A DNA stretch of 64,000 nucleotides from Serripes groenlandicus. Its lineage: Eukaryota; Mollusca; Bivalvia; Cardiida; Cardiidae. Position numbers and translations under genes: made by a program. Below are positions 1 through 11,240 of this stretch, piece by piece (position 1 is the first letter of the stretch; every line of letters begins with the position of its first letter). The notes under the pieces were generated by a model, which saw only the letters and a program-made list of their open reading frames with translations, was not told where the DNA came from and made no database searches. The stretch spans positions 202,572,390 to 202,636,389 of the forward strand of contig JASEVX010000001.1 in assembly GCA_031761405.1 (NCBI GenBank), in the 5' to 3' direction.

Positions 1-690
1 AAACCAAACCAAAAATGTTTGAAGCAACACATTGCCTGCCAATAACATATACCTCATTTGTCAAAGTTTTACCCTTTTCTTGTATAAACAAAATATCGAA
101 GGACAAAAGATTGACAAAAAAAAACCGAGCATCTACCCTTAATTAAAATATTTCTAGTTCAGAAATCACTAAAGATCCACAATGTATATTGTAATCATGC
201 TGATAAATGAAAGACGATCGAAAGCATGATAGAGTTATGTTTCTTTTGCACTGCACAATTGCAGCTCTGAGTTTCCTATACACCAAGTCTTAAATTGATA
301 TATTGGACATATATTGAGACAATAACCGAAGAAATGAAAAAAATGAGTTTACACCTAAAAAACAGATTAGATTTGACGAAGTACAAAGCTTGGGGAAGCA
401 CTCATTGATATAAATCTGCCATACAGAAACAACGTGTTAATCAATACATGCAATCCATGACGGACGGACGAATGCACATTCAAGCAGACAGCCGGCCGGA
501 CGCCGGATTATACCTCCAAGCTTTACAGACGGAGACAACTCATAAAGTATTGATTACAGAAGACTAAACACGTCAGCTTAGATTATGGTATTTGTAAAGT
601 ATTTGCAATTTAATTGTATCTCCGAAACGGGACCGGACCGTCAAGGTTAATTTTCAAAAACCTATTTAGACTACATTTCTATAACTCGGA
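1..690. other. AT-rich stretch, no gene seen
   Basis: No open frame with recognisable protein features and no clear repeat boundary was seen. A short run around 465-520 is G+C-richer (cggacgg, gccggccggacgccgg) but has no identifiable role. Confidence 0.5.
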
Positions 691-704
691 TGTGTTGACA
701 AATT

Positions 705-935
705 CGGCCGAATTTCTTTCCGACGTTTGACAAAAGTCAATGCGACATACGTCATTCGTCTTTCACCAATGGGCTAAGTCAATGTGGAAACGCAGCCAGT
801 TGCTTGGGAAGATTGTTGTGAGGAGTACTGGTTTGAGAAAACCAGGAAATACATTTGTAGGTGAACTGGCCGCCGTGATATGACTGAAGAAATATTAAAA
901 ACGGCGTTAAACCCCAATCAATCATTGTTGAAATT
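705..935 (+). repeat. SINE1 copy, 3' portion (tRNA-derived SINE)
   Basis: This matches the body and tail of the SINE seen in full at 52943-53223: 'gacgtttgacaaaagtca', 'cattcgtctttcaccaatgg', 'gtgaactggccgccgtgata' and the ending 'ggcgttaaaccccaatcaat'. The tRNA-like head is missing or too degraded to recognise. SINEs of this kind are non-coding and are moved by the machinery of a LINE. Confidence 0.8.
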
Positions 936-1384
936 AACTTATCTATAATTTGTAGATTTAATTTCTATTTGCTAGTAGGGTCTACATACAGCGACACATG
1001 AGAATATTCAACACAAAACGCGACCTGTTTTACCAACAATTCCCCAGTAGCGGTGAGACCGTTTGTAACATTATTTCATGGCATGTATACACAGTATGAC
1101 CTCTCTCTTTGGACGAATTATGTTGTAACAAGTTTGTTTACAGTATTCCTTAACCTTGACCACATAGACTAAATATACAGCAAACAACATTGAACTAAGG
1201 CATAACTATTGACCTGGATTAATAAAAGTATGATTTTGAATAGTGATGAAAACATTGTGGAAAAAGACAAACTTGTTGATTATCATTCATTTGTTAAGGT
1301 TAGTCAAATGTGTCTAAAAGGGGCAAAGGTTAAAATAATAACTGTAGACAAATGTTTTCGTTATCTAGGTTATAGAAACAAATT

Positions 1385-2005
1385 GATTCATGTTTCAAAG
1401 CATTGTTTGAAAAGGAGGAATTGCTCATTGTCAGCAATTGCTCCGTTTGCAAATATACTTTCAACATTTGTTTGTAATTAAGTAGCTATAACGGGAACGG
1501 TTCAACCCTTTCCCGCTTACAGTCTCTTTTTGACGCATGTGCAGCAGACGGCTGCAGAATTGTTTATCATGACCCATTTCCTCTTTTTCCACAAAGGTTT
1601 CAACTATATATTTTTCCCCTTGATGTAAGGCAAAATTGCTCGTAATCATTCATCTCTAGCATGTTATTCAAAATGTGTCCGGAAGGGAGAAAGAGGGAAA
1701 GAACGTCCATAGTAAAACGTTTAAATATGAAAAGAATTAATTTGAAACGTGTTTGAAAGCATTGTGTGAAAAGGAGGAATTGCTCATTGTCAGCAATAGC
1801 TCCATTTTCAACAATATTTTTTAAATACTCGAACTGTTACAGTATCACGGAAAGGGTTCCGCTTCCATGGGAAGGATGTAACCAGTTTCCGCCTACAGAC
1901 GCTTACAGACGCATGTGCAGCAGACGACAATCGAAAACATTGTGACAAAAGGGGAAATTGCTTTTTGTAGGCAATTTCTACTTTTGCCACAATGGTTTCA
2001 ACTCC
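1385..2005. mobile_element. Two degraded MITE-A copies
   Basis: Two stretches (about 1385-1660 and 1745-2005) carry the hallmarks of the MITE called MITE-A here: 'aaggaggaattgctcattg' followed by its inverted partner 'cagcaattgctcc', 'gtgcagcagacg' blocks, and a 'caaccctttcccgc' end. Both are diverged and the borders are approximate. The short open frames here come from the stem-loop sequence. Confidence 0.6.
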
Positions 2006-2380
2006 TTTCAATAATTTTATTTACAGTGCTTTGCACATTTCTCTATAAGTCGACTGTTGTAAACTAATGGGGTCACAGAACGGTCGACGTTACCTCGCAC
2101 TACTGACATTGAGGTCAACCATAGTTCAGAGTGTATTTCATTCATAGAAACTATTTTGTCTCATAAAATTATGCAAGCGGAGGGTTTTGTGATTCGGTCG
2201 AACCAATGAAATCGTTGAAAAGGCAGATTATAACCAATCAAAACTCGATTTTGGTGTAGGTATACACATGTAGACTGCGGTTGCAGCTTTAATCCGACTT
2301 TTAGAAAGCAGCTTCGCTATGGGATAGGGCGAAACGCCCCTATCCCAAAAACTGTATTTGATTATACTTTATTGTTTTAG
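2006..2380. other. Presumed intron upstream of the chromodomain exon
   Basis: No coding sequence was recognised. The stretch ends in a pyrimidine-rich tract and AG at 2379-2380 ('attgttttag'), which reads as the 3' splice site of the following exon. Around 2310-2345 there is a short self-complementary sequence (gctatgggatagggc / gcccctatccca). Confidence 0.4.
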
Positions 2381-2782
2381 GGAGAGCGTGTCCTCGTGAA
2401 GTGGGAGGGGTATCACCCCCAGGAATCTACATGGGAACCGGCCAGTCACATTTCTGATGAACTTCTAGATTCCTACATGTGTCCGTCTGTGTGCAAGACT
2501 CGTCTTGGATCCGCTGCCTTGACATTTGAAAATACAATACAGCAATGCCTGTCATCAAAAGCATCATCGGTGTCGACTGGATTTCCTCTTGATATTTATC
2601 GCTACGTGTTTGGAACAGATCACTCAATGGTTATAAAAGCAGCCAGTGAAATAAAAAAAATGCCACTCTCGAGAAATTGGACTTACAAAATAAATCAAAC
2701 AGGGCATGGTGTCAGAGTATTGTTCCCTATCAGACTGACACCACGCTGCTTAATTCATGAAGCCCGTCTACGTGATGAGTGA
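2381..2782 (+). CDS. Chromodomain protein, putative 3'-terminal exon
   Basis: Reading from the splice acceptor at 2379-2380, the frame is open for 133 codons to TGA at 2780-2782. It begins GERVLVKWEGYHPQESTWEP, the second half of a chromodomain: the VKWEGY strand, the aromatic TWEP segment, and then the start of the C-terminal helix (HISDELLDSY). Chromodomains bind methylated histone tails, and are also found at the end of some LTR-retrotransposon integrases. The remaining 90 or so residues (ending IHEARLRDE) match nothing I recognise. The first half of the domain must lie in an exon upstream, probably outside the window. The first internal ATG (2396) falls inside the domain and is unlikely to be the real start. 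Host gene or old retroelement cannot be decided here. Confidence 0.6.
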   Translation, partial: GERVLVKWEGYHPQESTWEPASHISDELLDSYMCPSVCKTRLGSAALTFENTIQQCLSSKASSVSTGFPLDIYRYVFGTDHSMVIKAASEIKKMPLSRNWTYKINQTGHGVRVLFPIRLTPRCLIHEARLRDE

Positions 2783-3460
2783 CGTCGGCGCAGTCGTTAC
2801 CAAGACGTCCTTGCTAGTTGAGAAACTGACTATAATATGTCCCGCCGAACCCGCAAATACACACTAAACAATGTTGTGAATAACATCACGGTGATTGTAT
2901 CAATGTGTTAAACAAGATGTCTGTACAGAATTGTCATATATAGTCCAGTACGGACTGTTTTACAGTTGAATGATGCCGTAAATTTTAAAACGTCAGTATC
3001 ACCAAAAGTAAACCAATGTTTTCTAGAAAATGGATCTGTCCCACTGACCATAAGTGTCACCAACCGATTTCTCAATGAATTGAAAATAGCACATACACAG
3101 TCAGACCTATCATATTTAGATATTGTCAATTCTCAAACTAAATGCTTTCAGTTGCTTCGTTCTGAACGATTAGAAAGTCGATAGTGCCAGTGATAGATGA
3201 TAAGGAATATGTAAGAAAGAAATGCCGTAGATATATACTGATTAAAATTGATAAAATATGTGTGTATATAATATACTTTTATCACATGACATTGCTCATG
3301 TTGTTTTCAATTTAATATAACCATATTCTAATTCCTTATAGCACACACGTGTACTATAAAAAACGTGAAATGACGTAACGTCACTTAGCAATCTCGAACG
3401 TTACTAAGTAATCACGACGTCGTTTAGCGCCAAAAGACGTTTACTAAGGAAAATTACCAT
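2783..3460. other. Region after the chromodomain exon, possible 3' UTR
   Basis: Two small open frames occur (2837-2911 and 2966-3184), neither resembling a known domain. The second could be an unspliced remnant. From about 3200 the sequence becomes very AT-rich. Around 3355-3470 lie several cgt/acg-rich motifs ('aacgtgaaatgacgtaacgt') that resemble sequence near 33.5 kb and 43.1 kb. Confidence 0.35.
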
Positions 3461-3489
3461 TTTTCAGGCGTTTTGTAATGTGATAAAAA

Positions 3490-3600
3490 GAATCTTACAC
3501 TCGTTGAACTCGTTTATGAAATATTATTTAACTCGCCAAATTAAGGCTCGTTAAATAAAATTTCAAAAACTCGTTTAATAAAAGTTTATATCAAATAACA
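3490..3600. repeat. Imperfect palindrome
   Basis: Two arms rich in 'aactcg' and 'cgttaaataa' face each other around 3536-3550 ('tttaactcgccaaattaaggctcgttaaa'-type centre). It is a weaker relative of the hairpin at 33832-33978, so it may be an old short inverted-repeat element. Confidence 0.45.
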
Positions 3601-4880
3601 ACTTATGTAAGATCCTATATATATAAAATTGTACAGCATATCATGACCAATTCATTTACATGTATATTTGAAACGTATTTATTTAAATTAAATTATGTTG
3701 AGATAGTCAATGTATTGTATATATTTATTGTATTTAATACGCTATATTTATTAGTCCCTTACCGGTTTTAGAAATTATTCTTAATGATTATCTGCTAATC
3801 TATTTACTGCATACATTTAATTATGCTACATGTATAATACACAAGACAGCACGTGTACAGGTGCCATTTGTATGTTGTTTCCTTTTTATATTTCAAACAG
3901 TGCAATTGCAATCACAATAAAAGACAACGTATGTTTAGATAATTAAATAAGTTTGAGGCAAAATGTGTTTTCTTCTTATTTATTCATTCTATATCCGAAA
4001 TATCAAGTTAAATTGAATTCTGATCTGATGATATCACCAGCACAATTAATATCGATTGTTTTTATTTATCGGTATACATGTATTTCCAATTAGCCATACC
4101 ACCGTCTAAGAAACAGTCGCATCAGAGCTTGTTGTGTGTTATAGTGGCCCACCAGGGGAGAAAACACTGATACTGAGATTTACTTAATCAGAGTATTTGC
4201 ATAATTGCTTCCCCTGATAACGATGAAGTAAACTCTTCCGTATGCAACACAGAGTTGAATCACAGGGACGTGCTCCTGTATGTCTAAATGTATGCATAGG
4301 GTAATATTCTGTTCTTGATCACACAGGAGCACCTGGTTAAAATTTCGGAATCGCTACCGCCATTATACCCCATTCAGAATTCATGCGACCACTAAAACCG
4401 CACATTTAGAAGAAGAAAAAGTAAATCTATTTTTAGAAGTGTTCTTGGAAGTCCTCAAGGGCAGATTGTTGACACAATTTATGACGCAATATCTTACGTT
4501 TCTGCTGCATGACATCCACTCCAATTATTTAGTGGTGAAACACATTGCAATGTGGACGGAATATTTCTGAATAATGACTATTTAGTTAAAACTAACATCT
4601 TTTCAGACTAAGCGAACACAAGATGAAACGTCCCCAGTGAATTCAAGAGCCGAAACGGATTTATATGGGCATGACTTTTCCTGTGTGCTCTTAACAAAAT
4701 TAAAAAAACCTGTTTTTACAAGTAAAAAAGGATGTGCGAATTATCGAAATTGAATCTTAACAAGGCACATTGCAGGTCAGGATCACTGCGATACTCTAAA
4801 GGAACCCACCCTGCGGCAAAACATGATTCATGTAAGTAACATTGCACTTTGTCACTAATTTGACCTTTTATCATATATAA
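3601..4880. other. AT-rich intergenic stretch
   Basis: No gene or domain was recognised. The stretch contains 'acaggagcacctggtt' (4322-4337) and a poly-A-rich patch near 4700, without clear element ends. Confidence 0.45.
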
Positions 4881-4884
4881 ATGG

Positions 4885-5145
4885 CCGAGCTCCGGTAGCG
4901 AAGCGGGCTGTCAATCAAGGGGTTGTGAGTTTGAATCCCAGCTCGACCAACATTAATTCTGACGTTTGACAAAAGTCATTGTGACCTGCGTCATTCGTCT
5001 TTCACCAATGGTCTGTTTAACAGTCTAAGTGGAAAAGCAGCCTGTTGTGCGGTGTACTGGAGTTGGAAAACCAGAAAATGCATGAGTAAGTGAACTGGTC
5101 GCCGTGATATGACTGAAAACTTGTTGAAAACGGCCTTAATGGCTC
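4885..5145 (+). repeat. SINE1 copy, near full length
   Basis: The tRNA-like head is 'gctccggtagcgaagcgg' (A-box side) with a B-box-like 'gagtttgaatccc'. The SINE1 body follows (gacgtttgacaaaagtcatt, cgtctttcaccaatgg) and then the 3' part 'gtgaactggtcgccgtgata'. It is an RNA polymerase III type retroelement with no protein. Confidence 0.85.
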
Positions 5146-5630
5146 CTTTTTTCCGAACATAAGTGGGGAGTTGGCCCCTTTCAAAAAAAAAATCATAAAT
5201 ATTGGCCTAACACATGTCATATGCGGTGCATAGAAAATCTCCCAAATATTTACTGAATTCGAAGCAGTGAAGACTGGGATTTTCTGCACAAATGGCGTAA
5301 GAACTGGTTGTATCTCAAGGACCTGGAGTGTGATTAAAATAAGATTTAAGCTAAAATAGATAAGTTTTAAGTAATTGGTTTAAATGAATAATCCAGATAA
5401 GGCTGCACAGAGGTACAACCTGATCTAAATCAAAACTTGAACATTATTCTCAGAGCCCAAAGCTTGGCTTTCTGACATAACTAATATACATGTTTATTCT
5501 CATAGATCTGTTTTTTAATTAATTTATCATCTTATTTTATTAAAAGTCATTCTTATTTGCAGTTATTGTCATGTATTAAAACAGCAGTCAATGATTATTG
5601 ATATTAGCATCAAGTTTTATTTTAAAACAC
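5146..5630. other. Unclassified AT-rich stretch
   Basis: A 90-codon minus-strand open frame (5017-5289) runs across the SINE into this region. It has no recognisable domain and is most likely chance. Nothing else could be identified. Confidence 0.4.
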
Positions 5631-5631
5631 A

Positions 5632-6070
5632 GAATGGATACAGGATTAAGAACATCCCATATAATCATGGAATAACAGTTCTTATGGCGATTACTGGAGA
5701 GGAAATTCATATCTATATAGGCAGATAGTGATATACCCTTTGGTCATTGGTACCTGTCAATACAATGAAAAATGCATGCATCTTTGACTGTGGGGTAATA
5801 TTCTTTCCTGCATACACATCAAAACAGTAAATGGATTGAGAGCAACCTGTACAATCATGGAATCACAGCTGTTATGTCGAAAATGGGAGAGGAAGTTCAT
5901 ATATAATAGGCAGTTAGTGATATACCCTTTGGTCATTCGTGCCTGTCAAAACAATGAAAATTGCATGCATCTTTAACTGTGGGATAATATAACTTCCTGC
6001 ATCAACATTAAACAAGGGAATAGATTGAGAGCAACGCATACAATGATGGATTTACAGCTGTTTTGAGGAT
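5632..6070 (+). repeat. 190-bp tandem repeat, about 2.3 copies
   Basis: The phrase 'ggattaagaacatcccatataatcatgg' recurs in diverged form at about 5643, 5833 and 6022, and 'ggcagatagtgatataccc' and 'aatgcatgcatcttt' recur in step. That gives a period of about 190 bp. Copies are clearly diverged, so the array is not recent. Confidence 0.75.
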
Positions 6071-6329
6071 GACTGGAGAAGAAATTCAGCTGATTACATA
6101 TAATACTAATGGATTAATACAAGGTTATGTTTATGAACAGATAAGTATATATCAAATTCAAATAAGGTCCTGTTCTTTGATTGCACAGTTTGTGTTTTTC
6201 ATGATCACAGTTTGTCTGATGTCCTTCGTTCACACGCCATCATCAATTGCCTTGTGAACACTCTACAGGCAACATTTTACAACATCCAATATGAATGCAA
6301 GTTTAGCAGTAGTTCATCTCCAACAAATC

Positions 6330-7205
6330 TTGGCCCTGTGAGGTGAAAATTTAGGTCACAATGTCAATTTGATGGAAAATATATATTGTAAACACTCTGG
6401 AGGCCTTATTTAACTTGGTCATATGAGGTCAAAAACTGGGTCATAAGTTCAAATTGAAGGAAAATCTTGTTAACACTGGAGGCTGCATATTTATCTTTAG
6501 CATGTTGAATTTTTGTAAGAATTATGGTCTTGATGTCATTTTGGAGAAAGGCTAAGTTCAAATTTGGGTCATATCCGGTCATAAACTAGGTCACTTCACC
6601 AATCTGAAGGAAAATCTTGTTTACAGTCTAGAAACCACACTTTTACTTCAGCAGCTTGAAACTTTGTCAGAATGTTTGTCTTGACAATACATAGGCCTAT
6701 TAAAAAAAAAAGGGTCATGGTTGGTCAAAAATTAGGTCACAAGAGCAAATTGATGGCACATTTTGTAAACAATCAGACATTTTTAATGCTGCATTTTTAA
6801 TTTTAGCATGTTGACATTTTGTCATAATTGGTGTTATGGTCAAATCTAGGCTAAATTCAATTAAAGATCATGTTGGATAAAAAAACAACAAGGTCACTAG
6901 GAAACATTTGAGAACAATCGTGTAAACACTCTTGACCTCAATGTTTGCTTCAGTATTTTGAAACTTTGTCAGAATGTTTGTCCTGAGGATAGCTAGGCCA
7001 AGTTCAAATATGTGTCATTTCGGATCAAACATAAGGTTATTAGGCCATATTTAAGGAAAATGTTGTTAACACTCTGAAAGCTTTTCATTTAATGTTAACA
7101 TGTTGAAACTTTGACAGATGGTTGTTTTGAACATTGCTATAAACCTGTCTGAAACTATGTCACTTGTAAGGCCAAATTGAAGGATATCTTGTTAAGACTA
7201 TTAAT
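6330..7205 (+). repeat. Degenerate tandem repeat, unit roughly 160 bp
   Basis: Recurrent phrases are 'gaaaatcttgttaacactc', 'tgaaactttgtcagaatgtt', 'aggccaagttcaaat' and 'gggtcatat..ggtca', in the same order several times. I associate this type of degenerate block with many invertebrate genomes. There is no protein reading frame. Confidence 0.6.
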
Positions 7206-7840
7206 ATGTTTGACTTTACTGTATTATATATGTGATTGCTTATGTGATGAAGTGAATGTTTAAATGTTTGATGATTTGACTTTGCACCAAAAGATAAAGT
7301 AGGGATAGTGTACAATAACGGTCCCAGTTCCGACAGCTTGTAACATATTCCTTAATCATGGTAGTCATATACCTACAGCTTAGACCCATTATAGGCGCTG
7401 TGCTCGTGACGAGGCTTTGCCTTTTTCATATTAATATTTTCTGACATTAGATATAATACTGATTCGTATGCATGAACACGATAGCTTATCTTTAAACCCG
7501 TGGTGTCTCCTACCACGTGATCTTAGGTTATACACAACAAACATGAACTTAAATAGATAAAAACAAACAAGAAATATTCCTCTCCGGATTCAAACTAAAA
7601 CCTTATGAATATAGGTTCAACAATCTACCGGTTATGCCAAAGACTAAATCTATGTAACCCAGTCATATTATAAGTTTATTGTCTCTCAATTCTCGATTGA
7701 AAACCGTTAACAATCCATCATCATTCTACTAATGTTCCAGTACAGTCGTCGAACTACGGTATGCGCTAATTAATTCAATTTTACAATGCATTACTATTGA
7801 AAAGGATTGAATGCCATATCTGTCTGCACAGGAAATAGGT
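7206..7840. other. Intergenic stretch, no gene seen
   Basis: No open frame or element boundary was recognised. The end (7839-7860) is a gattgattgattgatt run that forms the reverse-complement tail of the following SINE. Confidence 0.45.
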
Positions 7841-7983
7841 TGATTGATTGATTGATTGAATGATTTAGAGTTTAACGCCGTTTCCAACAATTGTTCAATC
7901 ATAAACCTACTCTACCAACTCTCGTGTCTTTCTGGTTTTCGCACACCAGTACTCAACACAGCAGTCTTTCCAAGCAACTGAAC
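7840..7983 (-). repeat. SINE1, 3' half, split by the 6.3-kb element
   Basis: Read on the minus strand this is the SINE1 tail: (caat)n, 'ggcgttaaa', 'gtgtgcgaaaaccagaaag', 'ggaaagactgctgtg', 'cagttgcttgg'. It stops at the left target duplication (7984-7987). The missing 5' half resumes at 14281, so the transposon landed inside this SINE. Confidence 0.85.
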
Positions 7984-7987
7984 ATGT
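7984..7987 (+). repeat. 4-bp target site duplication, left
   Basis: ATGT immediately before the element, repeated at 14277-14280. Joining the flanks gives 'caactgaacatgtagactgt', close to the uninterrupted SINE1 order seen elsewhere. Confidence 0.65.
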
Positions 7988-8136
7988 CGAGGGCTTGACG
8001 TGAAACGGTTGTAACTGAAATTGGTATTTTTCTACCAAGATTAATAACTTCGCCATACAGTCTTTATAAGCGTTAAATAATTTTTCTTGGTAAACAATGG
8101 AAATTTAGGTGTCATTGCTCGTTCTGAGCAATGGCA

Positions 8137-8145
8137 CCTACATTT
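8137..8145 (+). repeat. 9-bp target duplication of the inner cassette, left
   Basis: CCTACATTT, found again at 14180-14188. The related short element at 46861-47106 has the undisrupted site as a single 'cctaaattt', one mismatch away, in the same context (ggca..gcattgtttac). Confidence 0.8.
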
Positions 8146-8164
8146 AAGTGTGTGAAGTTGGCAG

Positions 8165-10590
8165 AGCATTAGACGTTAGACATTAGACATTCAAAAAAAA
8201 TATTCGAATGTCTTATTAGACGTTAGACATTCGATTAGACATTCGCTAATTTTGATTATCGAATGTCTAATTAGACATTAGACATTCGATTAGACATTCA
8301 GAAAAATCGCAAATGTTAAATATCGAATGTCTAATTCGACATTAGACATTCGATTAGACATTCGCAAATTACAAGATCTATAACCCAAATTCGTCGAAGG
8401 TCATTGTACATTCAAAAAACGAATGTCTAATTGGTCAGTTAGCCATTAGACATTCGATTAGACATTCGCAATTTAAGGGATTTAAGTACCAAATTCGTCG
8501 GAGGTCATTGTACATGCAAAAAAAACGAATGTCTAATTGGTCAGTTAGACATTAGACATTCGATTAGACATTCGCAAATTAAGGGATTTAGGTACCAAAT
8601 TCGTCGGAGGTCATTGTACATGCACAAAACGAATGTCTAATTGGTCAGTTAGACATTAGACATTCGATTAGACATTCGCGAATTACGATATTTAGGTTCC
8701 AAATTCGTCGTAGGTCAACGTACAATCAAAAAACGAATGTCTAATTGGTCAGTTAGACATTAGACATTCGATTAGACATTCGCAAATTAAGAGATTTAGG
8801 TACCAAATTCGTCGGAGGTCATTGTACGTGCAAAAAACGAATGTCTAATTGGTCAGTTAGACATTAGACATTCGATTAGACATTCGCAACTTACTATACT
8901 TAGGTTCCAAATTCGTCAGAGATCATTGTACATTCAAAAAACGAATGTCTAATTGGTCAGTTAGACATTAGACATTCGATTAGACATTCGCAAATTACCA
9001 AACTTAGTTTTCAAATTACTCGGAGGTCCTTGTACATTCAAAAAACGAATGTCTAATTGGTCAGTTAGACATTAGACATTCGATTAGACATTCGCAAATT
9101 ACTATACTTAGGTTCCAAATTCGTCAGAGATCATTGTACATTCAAAAAACGAATGTCTAATTGGTCAGTTAGACATTAGACATTCGATTAGACATTCGCA
9201 AATTACTAAACTTAGTTTTCAAATTACTCGGAGGTCATTGTACATTCAAAAAACGAATGTCTAATTGGTCAGTTAGACATTAGACGTTCGATTAGACATT
9301 CGCAAATTAAGAGATTTAGGTACCAAATTCGTCGGAGGTCATTGTACGTGCAAAAAACGAATGTCTAAATGGTCAGTTAGACATTAGACATTCGATTAGA
9401 CATTCGCAACTTACTATACTTAGGTTCCAAATTCGTCAGAGATCATTGTACATTCAAAAAACGAATGTCTAATTGGTCAGTTAGACATTAGACATTCGAT
9501 TAGACATTCGCAACTTACTATACTTAGGTTCCAAATTCGTCAGAGATCATTGTACATTCAAAAAAAGAATGTCTAATTGGTCAGTTAGACATTAGACATT
9601 CGATTAGACATTCGCAAATTACAAGATCTATAACCCAAATTTGTCGGAGGTCATTGTACATTAAAAAAACGAATGTCTAATTGGTCAGTTAGACATTAGA
9701 CATTCGCAAATTAAGGGATTTAGGTACCAAATTCGTCGGAGGTTATTGTACATTCAAAAAACGAATGTCTAATTGGTCAGTTAGACATTAGACGTTCGAT
9801 TAGACATTCGCAAATTAATAGATTTAGGTACCAAATTCGTCGGAGGTCATTGTACGTGCAAAAAACGAATGTCTAAATGGTCAGTTAGACATTAGACATT
9901 CGATTAGACATTCGCAACTTACTATACTTAGGTTCCAAATTCGTCAGAGATCATTGTACATTCAAAAAACGAATGTCTAATTGGTCAGTTAGACATTAGA
10001 CATTCGATTAGACATTCGCAACTTACTATACTTAGGTTCCAAATTCGTCAGAGATCATTGTACATTCAAAAAAAGAATGTCTAATTGGTCAGTTAGACAT
10101 TAGACATTCGATTAGACATTCGCAAATTACAAGATCTATAACCCAAATTTGTCGGAGGTCATTGTACATTAAAAAAACGAATGTCTAATTGGTCAGTTAG
10201 ACATTAGACATTCGATTAGACATTCGCAAATTAAGGGATTTAGGTACCAAAATTCGTCGGAGGTTATTGTACATGCAAAAAACGAATGTCTAATTGGTCA
10301 GTTAGACATTAGACATTCGATTAGACATTCGCAAATTACCAAACTTAGTTTTCAAATTACTCGGAGGTCATTGTACATTCAAAAAACGAATGTCTAATTG
10401 GTCAGTTAGACATTAGACATTCGATTAGACATTCGCAAATTACTATACTTAGGTTCCAAATTCGTCAGAGATCATTGTACATTTAAAAAACGAATGTCTA
10501 ATTGGTCAGTTAGACATTAGACATTCGATTAGACATTTGCAAATTAAGAGGTTTAGGTACGAAATTTGTCTGAGGTCATTGTACACGCCA
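8165..10590 (+). repeat. Left satellite arm, about 104-bp unit, roughly 20 copies
   Basis: The unit contains 'gaatgtctaattggtcagtt', then 'agacattagacattcgatta', then a variable part such as 'gatttaggtaccaaattcgt', then 'ggaggtcattgtac' and an A run. The motif attagacattcg is itself repeated and partly self-complementary. Spacing of successive units is 103-106 bp (8420, 8526, 8630, 8734). Five-unit blocks also recur: the rare variant 'gtctaaatggtcagtt' is at about 9363 and 9873, giving a higher-order period near 510 bp. Confidence 0.9.
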
Positions 10591-11240
10591 AAAAAAAATA
10601 TCGAGATATAGAAAAGTTCGAGATATCTCGAACTTTTCGATATCTTGATTTATTTTTTTCTCGATATCTCGAACTTTCGATATCTCGAATTTTTGGGTAT
10701 CTCGAATTTTTCGATATCTCGATTTTTTTTCTTCTCGATATCTCGAACTTTTCGATATCTTGATTTTTTTCCCTCGATATCTCGTACTTTCCAATATCTC
10801 GAACTTTCGATATCTCGAATTTTTCGGTATCTCGAACTTTTCGATATCTCGATTTTTTTTATATCGGAAAGTTCGAGATATCCAAAAGTTCGAGATACCG
10901 AAAAATAAAAATCGAGATATCGAAAGTTCGAGATATTGGAAAGTTCGAGATATCTCGAACTTTTCGATATCTCGTTTTTTTTATATCGGAAAGTTCGAGA
11001 TATCGAAAAGTTCGAGATACCGAAAAAAAATCGAGATATCGAAAGTTCGAGATATTGGAAAGTTCGAGATATCTCGAACTTTTCGATATCTCGATTTTTT
11101 TGCGTGTACAATGACCTCAGAAAATCGAGATATCGAAAGTACGAGATACCGAAAAATTCGAGATATCGAAAGTTCGAGATATTGGAAAGTTCGAGATATC
11201 TCGAACTTTTCGATATCTCGATTTTTTTGCGTGTACAATG
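10591..11240. repeat. Palindromic core of 'tcgagatatc' repeats
   Basis: About 650 bp made of alternating 'gttcgagatatc' and its complement 'gatatctcgaac', spaced by T or A runs. The two strands are almost interchangeable, and many small perfect palindromes occur (e.g. gttcgagatatctcgaac). The same roughly 110-bp phrase recurs near 10930, 11040 and 11170, the last two followed by 'tttttgcgtgtacaatgacc', which is satellite-arm sequence. The core may be built by repeated inversion and duplication. The open frames found on both strands here (60-174 codons) are by-products of the short period. Confidence 0.85.

Noticed and set aside
5017..5289. 90-codon minus-strand frame IPVFTASNSVNIWEIFYAPH
   Set aside because: Half of it is antisense SINE1 and the rest has no recognised family. 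A dispersed-repeat origin is more likely than a gene.
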